Source of the DNA: Alphaproteobacteria bacterium
GTDB taxonomy: Bacteria > Pseudomonadota > Alphaproteobacteria > Micavibrionales > Micavibrionaceae
Length of the DNA: 38,521 bases
Direction of reading: 5' to 3'
Assembly: GCA_020442475.1 (NCBI GenBank)
Contig: JAGRKA010000018.1
Span: forward strand, 1-38,521
Made by a program: the position numbers and the translations under genes. The notes beneath the pieces are model-generated. The model saw only the letters and a list, made by a program, of their open reading frames with translations. It had not been told where the DNA came from and did no database searches. Below, one piece after another: positions 24,176-32,477 of the stretch; within the stretch, counting starts at the first letter, position 1; the number at the start of each line of letters is the position of its first letter.

Positions 24176-26230
24176 TTAATTAATGCTCTTCACGATATAT
24201 TCCGCACTCAGGCCTGCCGCTTCATATTGCTTTTGCGGTGTGTCCTGATCCTGAAATATATCGGGCAGGTGAAGGGTTTTCACGCGGCATTTTCCGAGCA
24301 GGTTTTCCCGGTTGAGAAATTCGAGGACGTAAGAGCCGAAGCCGCCTATAGAGCCTTCCTCGATCACAAGGAGTTGCTCGTGATGTACGGCGAGGTCACG
24401 GATTAATGCTTCGTCCAGCGGTTTGGCGAAGCGGGCGTCCGCAATTGTGGGCGTGACTCCTTTTTTCTCCAACATCTCAGCGGCCAGCAGGCATTCAGGC
24501 AGTCGGGCGCCGTAGCTTAAAATAGCGACATTATTGCCTTCTTTAATAACTCTGCCTTTGCCGATTTCAAGGGGGCGGCCTTCTTCCGGCAGCTCTATAC
24601 CGGTCCCTTCACCGCGCGGGTATCTGAACGCAATCGGGCCGCTATCGTAGGACGCAGCGGTCGTGACCATATGGACCAGTTCGGCCTCGTCGCTTGCGGC
24701 CATCAACACCATATTCGGAATGCAGCCCAGATAGGCCGTGTCGAACGATCCGGCGTGCGTTGCCCCGTCTGCACCAACAAGCCCCGCACGGTCGATGGCG
24801 AAGCGGACAGGCAAATTCTGAAGCGCAACATCATGCACAAGCTGGTCATAGGCGCGTTGCAGGAAGGTTGAGTAAATCGCACAAAACGGTTTATAGCCTT
24901 CTGTAGCCAGCCCGGCAGCAAACGTTACGGCGTGCTGCTCGGCAATACCGACATCGAACATACGCTCCGGGAATGCATCACCGAACAGATCCATTCCTGT
25001 GCCATCCGGCATGGCAGCAGTGATCCCGATAATGCGTTCGTCCTTGCGAGCTTCCTTGATCAGGCTTTGTGCGAAGACTTTGGTGTAGGAGGGGGCAGCC
25101 GGTACGGGTTTGTTTTGATTTCCGGTTACAATGTCGAATTTGGCGACTCCGTGCATCTTATCGTCAGCATTTTCCGCAGGGCTGTAACCCTTGCCCTTCT
25201 GTGTGATGGCATGGATCAGGATCGGGCCTTCATGCTGGCTGTCACGGGCATTGCGCAGGATCGGCAGTAAATGGGCGAGGTTGTGTCCGTCCACGGGGCC
25301 GATATAGTAGAACCCCATCTCCTCGAACAGGCTGCCTGCGCCCATTGCCATGCGGGCACTTTCTTCCGCGCGTTTGGCGGCGTGGCGGATCGGGGAGGGC
25401 AGGGCGCCGGTAATCCGCTTGCCGATCTCCCGCGCCGTGATATAGGGCCGTGAGGACACAATCCGTGTTAAATGGCGGCTCATCGCGCCTACAGGGGGTG
25501 CGATCGACATGTCGTTGTCATTGAGGATGACAATCAGGCGATTTTTGAGCGCGCCTGCATTATTCATGGCCTCATAGGCCATACCGGCGCTCATTGCGCC
25601 GTCACCGATGACGGCAATGACGTGGTTGCCTAAAGAGGTGTCATCCTGCGACTTGATCGCAGGATCTTGCCCGTTTTGTGTGGACCCTGCGGTTGAACCG
25701 CAGGGTGACACTATATTAGATTGTAAACGTAAATCACGTGCGACCGCCATACCCAGCCCGGCGGAAATCGAGGTGGAGCTGTGTGCCGCGCCGAACGGAT
25801 CGTATGCGCTCTCACTGCGTTTTGTGAAGCCGGATAGCCCGCCGCCCTTGCGTAGCGTGTGCATTTGATCCCGCCGCCCGGTAAGAATTTTATGCGGGTA
25901 ACATTGATGGCTGACATCCCAAATCAGGCGGTCTCCCGGTGTATCAAATACGGCGTGGATCGCAACAGTGAGTTCAACGACGCCGAGGCTTGCACCCAAA
26001 TGCCCACCGGTCTTGGAAACGGATTTAATCGTCTCCCCGCGTAACTCAGAGGCAAGCGTGACAAGCTCATCATCGCTCAGCGCTTTCATGTCAGCAGGAT
26101 TATTGACGCGGTCAAGCACATCGTAAGTGCTTTGGGAGGCTATTTTTTTATCACCCTGCGGTTCGCTTTCTTCGTCATCCTGCGGTTTAACCGCAGGATC
26201 TATTGTCTTTCTATGCGCAAATTCTCTCAT
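24176..26230 (-). CDS. dxs: 1-deoxy-D-xylulose-5-phosphate synthase with two repeat-derived segments
   Basis: This thiamine diphosphate enzyme joins pyruvate and glyceraldehyde 3-phosphate, the first step of the MEP isoprenoid route. Conserved blocks are [54 protein letters not shown] with NDNDMSI (thiamine diphosphate and Mg binding, about 207-242), and [16 protein letters not shown] with the catalytic Glu. The protein has 684 residues, against about 620-640 usual. Two extras explain this. Residues 10-29 are the translation of a palindrome at 26151-26200. Residues about 174-198 come from the 74-bp element at 25638-25711. ATG 26230 lies inside the end of the upstream GIY-YIG gene. A GTG at 26119 would start at [10 protein letters not shown], the normal Dxs beginning, but has no clear ribosome binding site, so the start is uncertain. 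Confidence 0.93.
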   Translation of the reverse strand: MREFAHRKTIDPAVKPQDDEESEPQGDKKIASQSTYDVLDRVNNPADMKALSDDELVTLASELRGETIKSVSKTGGHLGASLGVVELTVAIHAVFDTPGDRLIWDVSHQCYPHKILTGRRDQMHTLRKGGGLSGFTKRSESAYDPFGAAHSSTSISAGLGMAVARDLRLQSNIVSPCGSTAGSTQNGQDPAIKSQDDTSLGNHVIAVIGDGAMSAGMAYEAMNNAGALKNRLIVILNDNDMSIAPPVGAMSRHLTRIVSSRPYITAREIGKRITGALPSPIRHAAKRAEESARMAMGAGSLFEEMGFYYIGPVDGHNLAHLLPILRNARDSQHEGPILIHAITQKGKGYSPAENADDKMHGVAKFDIVTGNQNKPVPAAPSYTKVFAQSLIKEARKDERIIGITAAMPDGTGMDLFGDAFPERMFDVGIAEQHAVTFAAGLATEGYKPFCAIYSTFLQRAYDQLVHDVALQNLPVRFAIDRAGLVGADGATHAGSFDTAYLGCIPNMVLMAASDEAELVHMVTTAASYDSGPIAFRYPRGEGTGIELPEEGRPLEIGKGRVIKEGNNVAILSYGARLPECLLAAEMLEKKGVTPTIADARFAKPLDEALIRDLAVHHEQLLVIEEGSIGGFGSYVLEFLNRENLLGKCRVKTLHLPDIFQDQDTPQKQYEAAGLSAEYIVKSIN
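25638..25711. repeat. Paired palindromic element inside dxs
   Basis: The 74 bp are bounded by perfect inverted ends GTGTCA and TGACAC. Two hairpins lie inside: ATCCTGCG/CGCAGGAT at 25643-25665, and CCCTGCGGTT/AACCGCAGGG at 25685-25705. A spacer of about 15 bp separates them. In the dxs frame it reads [20 protein letters not shown] and onward, with no stop. It falls between ARDLR and HVIAVIGDG, which adjoin in ordinary Dxs proteins. Confidence 0.88.
26151..26200. repeat. Palindromic repeat between GIY-YIG stop and dxs core (copy P2)
   Basis: The unit GTCATCC...GGATC at 26174-26200 has 11-bp perfect arms around one central T (26177-26199). A half unit (TCACCCTGCGGTT, 26151-26163) precedes it. 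The unit starts 10 bp beyond the GIY-YIG stop codon. It is the inverted partner of the repeat at 26531-26558. If dxs starts at 26230 it encodes Dxs residues 10-29 or so, including [10 protein letters not shown]. Confidence 0.88.
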
Positions 26231-26501
26231 AGAGATCTGTCCATTCGCGGTTGTGCTTGTTTATCAGGTCGAGTTTCCATTGACGAAGCCAGAATTTCAG
26301 GCGCTTTTCCCGTTTTATGGCGTTTTCCGGATCATCAAAAATTTCGTAGTGTACAAGTCTGTGTACGTTGTATTTTGAAGTAAATCCTTTTGCCGCCGCG
26401 TTTTTATGTTCCCAAATTCGTTTTTGCAGATTAGAGGTTACCCCAACATATAAGGTTCCATTTTTACGGCTTGATAATATGTATACAAAATATTGTTTCA
26501 T
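26211..26501 (-). CDS. Small GIY-YIG nuclease-domain protein
   Basis: This single-domain GIY-YIG protein (UPF0213/YhbQ-like) is 96 residues from ATG 26501. ATG 26513 would add four. The sequence [20 protein letters not shown] contains both halves of the GIY-YIG motif. [14 protein letters not shown] gives the conserved Arg and His, and [20 protein letters not shown] the Glu-containing helix. The fold cleaves or nicks DNA in homing endonucleases, UvrC and related enzymes. The role of these small stand-alone members is poorly known. It is bounded by inverted palindromic repeats at 26174-26200 and 26531-26558. Its last 20 bases overlap the first possible dxs start. It breaks the ispA-dxs neighbourhood, which suggests insertion. 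Confidence 0.88.
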   Translation of the reverse strand: MKQYFVYILSSRKNGTLYVGVTSNLQKRIWEHKNAAAKGFTSKYNVHRLVHYEIFDDPENAIKREKRLKFWLRQWKLDLINKHNREWTDLYERICA

Positions 26502-26530
26502 ATTTACAGCCACTCTTTGGCTTATCTCCG

Positions 26531-26558
26531 GATCCTGCGGTCAAGCCGCAGGATGACA
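26531..26558. repeat. Palindromic repeat upstream of GIY-YIG gene (copy P3)
   Basis: GATCCTGCGG and CCGCAGGATGAC arms around a 5-base centre. Its reverse complement matches 26174-26200 over 27 bases with two differences, both in the loop. It lies 29 bp upstream of the GIY-YIG start codon. Together the two copies delimit a 385-bp cassette (26174-26558). Confidence 0.9.
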
Positions 26559-26683
26559 TGGATCTTTCTTTAAGCCTAAGCGTTAATCAGCTCATTTTGT
26601 ATGCCTATGTCATGAGGCTTTGTTTGTAGCCCCAAATAGTGCGGCTATCAATCTATTTTTGGTGTGGGATTGAGGAAGCTTTT

Positions 26684-27235
26684 CTAGAGCTCGTGCTTCA
26701 TTCGGCTCAGTTGATTCAGGGCAAATTGCTGGTTTATTACACAGGCTCCGGCTTTGATAGCGTTTGCTATTGTGTCCTTGCAATGTTCGTCAGCGGGTAT
26801 GAAATCTGCCAGCACAGCCACGCGGTGCGTTTTTGTGAGGGTTTTGATGAGGTTTGCTTTGTCTCCAATATCTCCTAAAGCGATCAGGCGTTTCTCTTTC
26901 AAGTCCGGGGTCTTGAGAATAAAGGAAGAGATATCTGATTCAATAAACGTCCTTTGTCTTTTTGAGTTATTCTGTAAATAATCCAATATTTCTGGGGAGG
27001 GGGCGTTCATTATCTTGAAGTCGGCAGCTTCTAAATTGGAGTGCTGCGAAACATTAATGCTACATAAAATTCCTGCTTCTGTAAGGCTTTGACTAGCCCT
27101 TTCAAGTCGCTCTTGGAGGGATATATCCGGCAGGCTTGGGGACATTATAATCTGGGCATATTCGGAAAGCTTGCCATCCCAGAATGTGGAGGCTGATGTT
27201 TTTTCTTGAGAAGGCATTTTAAAAGACCTTTGCAT
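26684..27235 (-). CDS. Hypothetical protein (183 residues) between ispA and the GIY-YIG cassette
   Basis: No family was recognised. The start may be ATG 27235 or ATG 27217 (MPSQEKTSAS). There is no signal peptide. Features are an amphipathic stretch LQERLERASQSLTEAGILCS and an apparent alpha/beta second half: RLIALGDIGDKANLIKTL, HRVAVLADFIPADEHCKDTI and NAIKAGACVINQQF. This looks like part of a Rossmann-like fold, but no nucleotide-binding motif can be named. The sequence is richer in A+T than ispA and dxs. The gene separates two genes that are normally neighbours, so it may be an acquired gene. Confidence 0.55.
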   Translation of the reverse strand: MQRSFKMPSQEKTSASTFWDGKLSEYAQIIMSPSLPDISLQERLERASQSLTEAGILCSINVSQHSNLEAADFKIMNAPSPEILDYLQNNSKRQRTFIESDISSFILKTPDLKEKRLIALGDIGDKANLIKTLTKTHRVAVLADFIPADEHCKDTIANAIKAGACVINQQFALNQLSRMKHEL

Positions 27236-27314
27236 TATAAAAAATATAAGGGTGCAAAAATCACTAAAGAAGAGGTGTGTCTATGTCAATAATTATTTCC
27301 GAAAAACTTTTAAT

Positions 27315-28226
27315 CTATGCCCGTCTTTGCAGGACATAGTATGCCAGTTCCTTCAGGATATCCGCACGGTTCTCAAAAACATGGAGGTGCCGAACAGCTT
27401 GGTTGACCAGCATTTCCGCACGCTCGCGGGCTTGTTCCTTGCCCATGGTCGAGACGAAAGTGGCCTTTCCGGCGGCCTCGTCCTTACCCGTGTCTTTGCC
27501 CGTATCCTGCGGATCAGCCTCGATATCGAGAATGTCATCCGTAACCTGGAAAGCAAGGCCAAGATCATGGGCATAATTGCACAGCGCACGCCGGTGCGGC
27601 CCGTCAGAGCGGCCCAGAATGGCACCGGACTCGCAGGCAAAAGCCATAAGCTTCCCGGTCTTCATGCGTTGGAGCCGGGAAATCGTGCCGAGGTCGAATT
27701 CTTTATTTTCAGCGATCAGGTCAAGCATTTGTCCGCCGACCATGCCATGCCCGCCGGAGGCTTGTGCCAGAGAGCGGATAAGCTCACAACGTACACGCGG
27801 GTCTTCATGGGTTTCGTTTTCGCTCAGCACTTCAAAGGCGAGGGTGAGCAGGGCATCCCCGGCCAGAATAGCCGTCGCATCGTCATATTGTTTGTGGACT
27901 GTCGGGTGGCCGCGCCTTAGGGACGCATCATCCATCGCAGGTAGATCGTCATGGATCAGGGAGTAGCAATGGACGAACTCAATAGCGGCAGCTACGCGGC
28001 GGGAGCGGTTCGTATCGACATTAAACAGCTTGGCGGACTGGATGGCCAGAAAGGGACGGAGTCTTTTTCCGCCGTTCAGCGTTCCATGCCGCATGGCGTC
28101 GTAAAGCTGATTTTCAGCCAGATCCGTATTGGGGAGCAGCCGGTCAATCGTACGGTTGATAGCTGCAACCGTATCATCCATTGCATCCTGAAGTTTCGGG
28201 CTTGCGTCTCTTGGTGATGGGGCCAT
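27315..28226 (-). CDS. ispA: Polyprenyl diphosphate synthase, probably farnesyl diphosphate synthase
   Basis: This 303-residue trans-prenyltransferase condenses isopentenyl diphosphate with allylic diphosphates. NGGKRLRPFLAIQSAKLF (51-68) binds diphosphate. The first Asp-rich motif is DDLPAMD (93-99), the bacterial DDxxxxD form. The second is DDILD (230-234) within FQVTDDILDIEAD. A Tyr five residues before the first motif (CYSLIHDD) is typical of C15-producing bacterial enzymes, though C20 products cannot be excluded. A short acidic/basic repeat TGKDTGKDEAAGKAT follows the second motif. The order xseB-ispA-(dxs) on one strand is a common alphaproteobacterial arrangement. Here two extra genes separate ispA from dxs. 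Confidence 0.93.
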   Translation of the reverse strand: MAPSPRDASPKLQDAMDDTVAAINRTIDRLLPNTDLAENQLYDAMRHGTLNGGKRLRPFLAIQSAKLFNVDTNRSRRVAAAIEFVHCYSLIHDDLPAMDDASLRRGHPTVHKQYDDATAILAGDALLTLAFEVLSENETHEDPRVRCELIRSLAQASGGHGMVGGQMLDLIAENKEFDLGTISRLQRMKTGKLMAFACESGAILGRSDGPHRRALCNYAHDLGLAFQVTDDILDIEADPQDTGKDTGKDEAAGKATFVSTMGKEQARERAEMLVNQAVRHLHVFENRADILKELAYYVLQRRA

Positions 28227-28248
28227 TTTATAGTCTTCCTCTTTTATC

Positions 28249-28314
28249 TTCTGGCTGTGTTACTTGTCGCTTGCGTATGATTTCATACGCGGCGCTCCTC
28301 GTGCCTTGCCAGAA
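28249..28314. repeat. Palindromic structure between xseB and ispA
   Basis: The outer arms TTCTGGC (28249-28255) and GCCAGAA (28308-28314) enclose a perfect 8-bp hairpin GCGTATGA/TCATACGC with a 2-base loop (28273-28290). It lies in the 136-bp gap upstream of ispA on the transcribed strand. It does not carry the GTCATCC/GGATC ends of the other elements. It could be an mRNA structure or another repeat family. Confidence 0.5.
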
Positions 28315-28362
28315 AATAAAATAGTTTGACTATACTTTCTATTTACAAGGCCCATGTTGGTT

Positions 28363-28608
28363 TCATTCCGTTTTATCTAGTGGCTGTGTAGAGAGCGAGC
28401 CATCGCTGTTCACAGTAATTTTTTCTATTTTTTCACGGGCTTCGCGCAGCTTTGTTTCGCAGTGTTTTTTGAGGGCGATTCCCTGTTCGTAGGATTCGAT
28501 TGAGCTTTCAAGCGGGGCTTCACCGCTTTCGAGTTGCCGGACAATGCCTTCAAGACGGCCCAGAGCCTCTTCAAAACTTAACTCTTTAATCGCACGGTTT
28601 TCAGCCAT
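28363..28608 (-). CDS. xseB: Exodeoxyribonuclease VII small subunit
   Basis: This 81-residue small subunit of exonuclease VII binds XseA in several copies to form the single-strand DNA exonuclease. The sequence LSFEEALGRLEGIVRQLESG followed by APLESSIESYEQGIALKKHC is the whole family signature, an antiparallel helical pair. Start ATG 28608 gives the usual length. The in-frame start at 28644 would add 12 residues outside the family pattern. It is the first gene of the xseB-ispA strand block. The partner xseA is not in the window. Confidence 0.92.
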   Translation of the reverse strand: MAENRAIKELSFEEALGRLEGIVRQLESGEAPLESSIESYEQGIALKKHCETKLREAREKIEKITVNSDGSLSTQPLDKTE

Positions 28609-28702
28609 AATTCTTGCATGCACACTTCGTTGACGGGCGGCCAAGTGTAAGCCAGAGAGCGTGTTTTCTCAAGCGTTTATTAGATAGGGGACTAAAATGT
28701 TC

Positions 28703-29290
28703 CTAAATTAATCCGAGCCGTTTTTCCAGCGCGCCGCAGAGCATTTGCCCGAGTGTGATGTGCATTTCCTGAATACGGGCGGTTGTGTGGGATGGAACGA
28801 CCAGAAGAAGGTCGCAGAATTCTCCCATATCGCCGCCGTCGCGGCCTGAAAAGCCAACCGTTATTAAACCCTTGTCATGGGCGGCTTGCAGCCCTTTTAG
28901 GATATTGGCGCTGGTGCCGGAGGTGCTGATCCCGATGGCAACATCGCCGCTTTGGCCTAGCGCGTTGATCTGCCGGGCGAAGAGATGCTCAAAGCCGAAA
29001 TCGTTCCCGATGGCTGTCAGAGCCGACGTATCTGTCGTGAGCGCGATAGCGGGGATTGGTACGCGGTCGGAGATGTAGCGTACGGTCAGTTCCGTGGCGA
29101 GGTGTTGCGCGTCCGCTGCACTGCCGCCATTGCCGAAAAACAGGACTTTTCCACCATTGCCGATAGAGCCTGCACAGATGTCGATCAGGCGCATAAATTC
29201 GCTTTCAAGCGAGTCAAAAGTTTTTCGTGCCGTTTCAAGGTGCTCTTCAGCCTCGGTGGCCCAGAATTTTGCGGTATCAAAATCTTTCAT
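28703..29290 (-). CDS. gmhA: Phosphoheptose isomerase (SIS domain)
   Basis: This 195-residue enzyme converts sedoheptulose 7-phosphate to D-glycero-manno-heptose 7-phosphate for the LPS inner core. The SIS-domain blocks are [77 protein letters not shown] and [19 protein letters not shown]. The Glu in ELT and the His in EMHI match the GmhA active site. ATG 29290 gives normal GmhA length. A GTG at 29344 would add 18 residues and overlap the upstream lipoprotein gene by 14 bases. No other heptose genes are in the window. Confidence 0.9.
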   Translation of the reverse strand: MKDFDTAKFWATEAEEHLETARKTFDSLESEFMRLIDICAGSIGNGGKVLFFGNGGSAADAQHLATELTVRYISDRVPIPAIALTTDTSALTAIGNDFGFEHLFARQINALGQSGDVAIGISTSGTSANILKGLQAAHDKGLITVGFSGRDGGDMGEFCDLLLVVPSHTTARIQEMHITLGQMLCGALEKRLGLI

Positions 29291-29330
29291 GACGGAAGTG
29301 CTCACAGTTTGGAGTTGGTAGGGGCGGGCT

Positions 29331-30086
29331 TTAGAAATCAGCACCAGTGATATCGATCGGTTCGGAATCTGGATTGTCAGGGTCCTTGATTAAAACCTGA
29401 ACAGCTTGGTCGCTGGCTGCGGGGGACACAGCCGCGGCCGCTGCAGCAGCCTTTGCCGCTTCTTTTTCCTGTCGCTTGCGGGCTTCGATCATGGCTCTGT
29501 TATAGGCGAGCTGATCCTGGGAAAGCTGGAAGCCTGTCAGGATTTTATAGGAAGCGCCTTTTTGCTTGCTGGGAACAGGAATAATCTGGCGAAGTTTTTC
29601 AGTTGCCGTCTGCGAGTTTTGCTCTGCGCCGTAAACCAGAGAGACGGAGAATATCTCTTTTGCAAGGATAGTTCCGCCGCCATCCGTAATGGCAACGAAG
29701 AAGGGATAGGACAGAGAGGGTTTGTCAGAGTCTTTCAGGCGGCCACGTGGTCCCAGAGCACCGTCAAAGGCCAGTTCAAGGTCGATCGTAACGCTTTTAT
29801 TTTCATAGAAGCAGCTATTGGAGGATTCCCGGATTTGTACGGTTGAAATCAGATCACTCTCTTGCGCACCGGTTTGATTGCCGAAATCGTGTAAAGTGCC
29901 CAACTCCTCAACGATTTCAATATGGGGGCAGGCGCCAAGAGATAGAAGCTTTTCAGAGCGGCCTTGCTGTGCCGAAGAGGAAAGATTTAATGCAGTGAAA
30001 TCCTGTTTGACGCCTTCCAGTGTTTCGCAGGCAGGCATAACAAGCGTCACACAGGCGGCCAGTGCAAGGAATCTTAGATGTTTCAT
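29331..30086 (-). CDS. Putative lipoprotein of unknown function
   Basis: This 251-residue protein begins [20 protein letters not shown], a signal peptide with a lipobox (V-M-P-A-C), so it is probably lipid-anchored at Cys20. ATG 30086 is chosen because the earlier ATG (30113) adds nine residues before the signal. The mature part has two Cys ([19 protein letters not shown]) and a predicted beta-rich domain around [21 protein letters not shown] Lys/Glu/Ala helix with a run of Ala ([14 protein letters not shown]) follows near the C-terminus. No family name is supported. It is transcribed divergently from ispH, 118 bp apart. Confidence 0.75.
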   Translation of the reverse strand: MKHLRFLALAACVTLVMPACETLEGVKQDFTALNLSSSAQQGRSEKLLSLGACPHIEIVEELGTLHDFGNQTGAQESDLISTVQIRESSNSCFYENKSVTIDLELAFDGALGPRGRLKDSDKPSLSYPFFVAITDGGGTILAKEIFSVSLVYGAEQNSQTATEKLRQIIPVPSKQKGASYKILTGFQLSQDQLAYNRAMIEARKRQEKEAAKAAAAAAAVSPAASDQAVQVLIKDPDNPDSEPIDITGADF

Positions 30087-30204
30087 TTTTAAAATCCTGA
30101 TGATAAAAACCATTGTCTTTCCCGAAGGAGGGCGGCAGCGATATATATGCGCTCATTTCGGGGAAGCTTACGAGAGGATACGCCCCAACGCAAGCGGTGA
30201 TCGG

Positions 30205-31155
30205 ATGACAAAACAGCCCCTGGCAATTTTACTGGCAGCGCCTCGCGGCTTTTGTGCGGGTGTGGATAGGGCGATCCAGATCGTCGAGACGGCGCTTGAG
30301 AAATATGGCGCGCCCGTTTATGTCCGTCATGAAATTGTGCATAACAAATTCGTCGTAGATTCCCTGAAGGCCAAGGGCGCGATTTTTGTCGAAGAGTTAA
30401 GTGAAATTCCAAACGATGGGCGCCCGGTGGTCTTTTCAGCGCATGGCGTTCCTAAATCCGTTCCGGAAGAAGCCGGACGCCGGGATATGTTTTATATCGA
30501 TGCAACATGCCCACTGGTGAGCAAGGTTCATCGTGAGGCTGAGCGGCATTTTGAAAAAGGATATAGAATTGTTCTGATCGGTCATGCGGGGCACCCGGAA
30601 GTCATCGGAACGATGGGGCAGTTGCCGGAGGAAGCTGTTTTACTGGTCGAAACGCTTGAAGATGTCGGGGAGCTACCAGCGGCGCTGGCAACGGAAAAGC
30701 TGGCTTATTGTACGCAAACAACCCTTTCCGTAGACGATACGGCGCAGATTGTTGAGGCGCTTAAGCAGCGTTTTCCAGCGATAGAGGGCCCGCACAGAGA
30801 AGATATCTGCTATGCGACAACCAACCGGCAGGCAGCCGTTAAGGCTATTGCACAGCGCAGCGATGCTATGATCGTGATTGGTGCACCGAACTCCTCGAAT
30901 TCTAACAGGCTTGTGGAGGTCGCGACGCTGCACGGCTGTCCTAAAGCCATGCTGGTTCAGCGTGCCGCCGAGATTGACTGGCATTGGCTGGACGGGGTTA
31001 AGACACTTGGCGTAACGGCAGGCGCTTCAGCGCCGGAGCGCCTGATTGAGGAGCTTGTCACGGCTGCCCGGGTGCATTTTGATGTGACCATTGAAGAGCA
31101 GGCCATTACGGAAGAAAATCTCGTTTTCAAGCTGCCAAAATCTCTCGTTGCATAA
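30205..31155 (+). CDS. ispH: 4-hydroxy-3-methylbut-2-enyl diphosphate reductase
   Basis: This 316-residue iron-sulphur enzyme performs the last MEP step, giving IPP and DMAPP. It has the three cluster Cys, in [25 protein letters not shown] and [11 protein letters not shown]. The His motifs [26 protein letters not shown] and [14 protein letters not shown] and the segment [15 protein letters not shown] are also present. ATG 30205 starts exactly at the family N-terminus ([14 protein letters not shown]). The open frame extends 109 codons upstream only as a shadow of the lipoprotein gene. rnhA lies downstream, as often in alphaproteobacteria, with a YgjV-like gene between. Confidence 0.96.
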   Translation: MTKQPLAILLAAPRGFCAGVDRAIQIVETALEKYGAPVYVRHEIVHNKFVVDSLKAKGAIFVEELSEIPNDGRPVVFSAHGVPKSVPEEAGRRDMFYIDATCPLVSKVHREAERHFEKGYRIVLIGHAGHPEVIGTMGQLPEEAVLLVETLEDVGELPAALATEKLAYCTQTTLSVDDTAQIVEALKQRFPAIEGPHREDICYATTNRQAAVKAIAQRSDAMIVIGAPNSSNSNRLVEVATLHGCPKAMLVQRAAEIDWHWLDGVKTLGVTAGASAPERLIEELVTAARVHFDVTIEEQAITEENLVFKLPKSLVA

Positions 31156-31277
31156 TTCAATAATAATAAGTAAAATATAAGATCCTGAACAGGCTTCCTG
31201 AAAAATTCGGAACGTACTCCAGGCGTGTGTAGTACAAAAGCCTCCGTAAAGCGGAGGGCAAGGGACAGGTGCGGACT

Positions 31278-31838
31278 ATGAACAGTTCGTGGTTGCTTCT
31301 TTTTTTTGCTGCGTCGTACGCATGCACCTATTTGCAGTTCTTCGTGCCCGGACGCCGCCGCATGATGACGATGCGCGTCGGCAGCTCAGGCTTTTTCGTG
31401 ATCTATATGCTTGGGATCGGCGGTACATCAGGAGCCGTTGCCTGCGCGATCTCTATGATGGGCAGCCTTATGCAGGCCGTGTTCTCTGATGAGACGCTGG
31501 ACAGGACGCGGATACAGCGCAAGCTTCTGGGGATTGCGATGGCTGTGATTAGTGCGTTTGCCTGTGTTCAGAATCTGGGTGAAATTTATCCTCTTCTGGC
31601 GGTCATCGGTGCGCGCCTTGTCGAGATGCAGAGCTGCCAGCAGCGGATCAGGATCGGTATCTTGTTTGGTCAGCTTTGTTGGATACTCTATGCGGCAGAG
31701 CAGGGCTATACGGCAATTCTGATCGCAGAATCCCTGTCTATGGGCCTCAATCTGTGTTCGATATGGATTGAAAGACGCCGCCGGAAGAGGCTTGCGTTGC
31801 TCCCGTTGCCGTTCGAACCCCCTCTACAGACGCCTTGA
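31278..31838 (+). CDS. YgjV-like inner membrane protein
   Basis: This 186-residue protein has about six hydrophobic segments: LLLFFAASYACTYLQFFV, VIYMLGIGGTSGAVACAISM, LLGIAMAVISAFAC, ILFGQLCWILYAA and others. It is basic at the C-terminus. The length and repeated short helices with R-R-x-M-M-x-x-R between the first two resemble the YgjV family of small inner-membrane proteins, whose function is unknown. ATG 31278 follows AGGGACAGG, a plausible ribosome binding site. A GTG at 31269 is an alternative. A small CCTCCG/CGGAGG hairpin lies just upstream (31243-31258). The gene sits between ispH and rnhA on the same strand. Confidence 0.65.
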   Translation: MNSSWLLLFFAASYACTYLQFFVPGRRRMMTMRVGSSGFFVIYMLGIGGTSGAVACAISMMGSLMQAVFSDETLDRTRIQRKLLGIAMAVISAFACVQNLGEIYPLLAVIGARLVEMQSCQQRIRIGILFGQLCWILYAAEQGYTAILIAESLSMGLNLCSIWIERRRRKRLALLPLPFEPPLQTP

Positions 31839-31869
31839 CCGGGTGAGTGTAAGACTTTAGCTCTAAGGG

Positions 31870-32295
31870 ATGAGCGACCGAATCGTTGAGATATATACAG
31901 ATGGTGCATGCAGCGGAAATCCTGGGCCTGGAGGCTGGGGGGCTGTGATGCGTTACGGGGATCATGAGAAAGAGCTTTCCGGCGGTGAGGCAGAAACAAC
32001 CAATAACCGTATGGAGATGATGGCCGTCATTAAGGCACTCGAATCCCTTAAAAGGCGCTCTAAAGTCGAGCTTTATACGGATAGCATTTATGTCCAGAAG
32101 GGTGTGAATGAATGGATGGCCGGTTGGAAAGCAAAGGGCTGGCCGGCAAAGATCAAGAATCAGGATTTGTGGAAGCGTATTGACGAACTGACGCAAAAAC
32201 ATGACGTGCGCTTTCACTGGGTCAAGGGGCATAACGGCCACCCCGAAAATGAACGGGCGGACGCGCTGGCCACGGGAGCGGTCCCACGTAGCTGA
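31870..32295 (+). CDS. rnhA: Ribonuclease HI
   Basis: This 141-residue enzyme degrades RNA in RNA-DNA hybrids. The carboxylates are Asp11 in [17 protein letters not shown], Glu49 in [13 protein letters not shown], Asp71 in LYTDSIYV and Asp131 in NERADALA. The catalytic-loop His lies in [12 protein letters not shown]. The basic protrusion ([12 protein letters not shown]) is present as in E. coli RNase HI. The length is slightly short of the E. coli enzyme (155) because the C-terminal tail is reduced. It is the third gene of the ispH strand block. R-loop removal may overlap functionally with the DinG-like helicase. Confidence 0.95.
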   Translation: MSDRIVEIYTDGACSGNPGPGGWGAVMRYGDHEKELSGGEAETTNNRMEMMAVIKALESLKRRSKVELYTDSIYVQKGVNEWMAGWKAKGWPAKIKNQDLWKRIDELTQKHDVRFHWVKGHNGHPENERADALATGAVPRS

Positions 32296-32477
32296 TCGTC
32301 GGAAATTTCTTTCGTGAAAAGGAGTTACACACAGGAAAACGGCCTTTTTAGGTGGAGGTTTCGGCTTGTTAAGATTCTCTTAATGATTCGGATGCAGGCT
32401 GGAATTATGAGAGCCGGGGCCAAACGGATTGTACCGTACCCGGCCTAAGCCAACCCTTGTAAGGAAAGGCCAAGCCC
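32296..32477 (+). other. Leader region upstream of the 160-residue gene
   Basis: 182 bp without a gene. It holds a stem GCCGGG (32413-32418)/CCCGGC (32439-32444) and a purine-rich ribosome binding site AAGGAAAGG at 32461-32469. No known riboswitch was recognised. Confidence 0.4.

Noticed and set aside
26231..26530. Riboswitch (for example TPP) upstream of dxs
   Set aside because: The region is the GIY-YIG coding gene. No conserved riboswitch motif was found.
29878..30204. 109-residue N-terminal extension of IspH
   Set aside because: It is antisense to the lipoprotein gene, and the family N-terminus begins exactly at ATG 30205.
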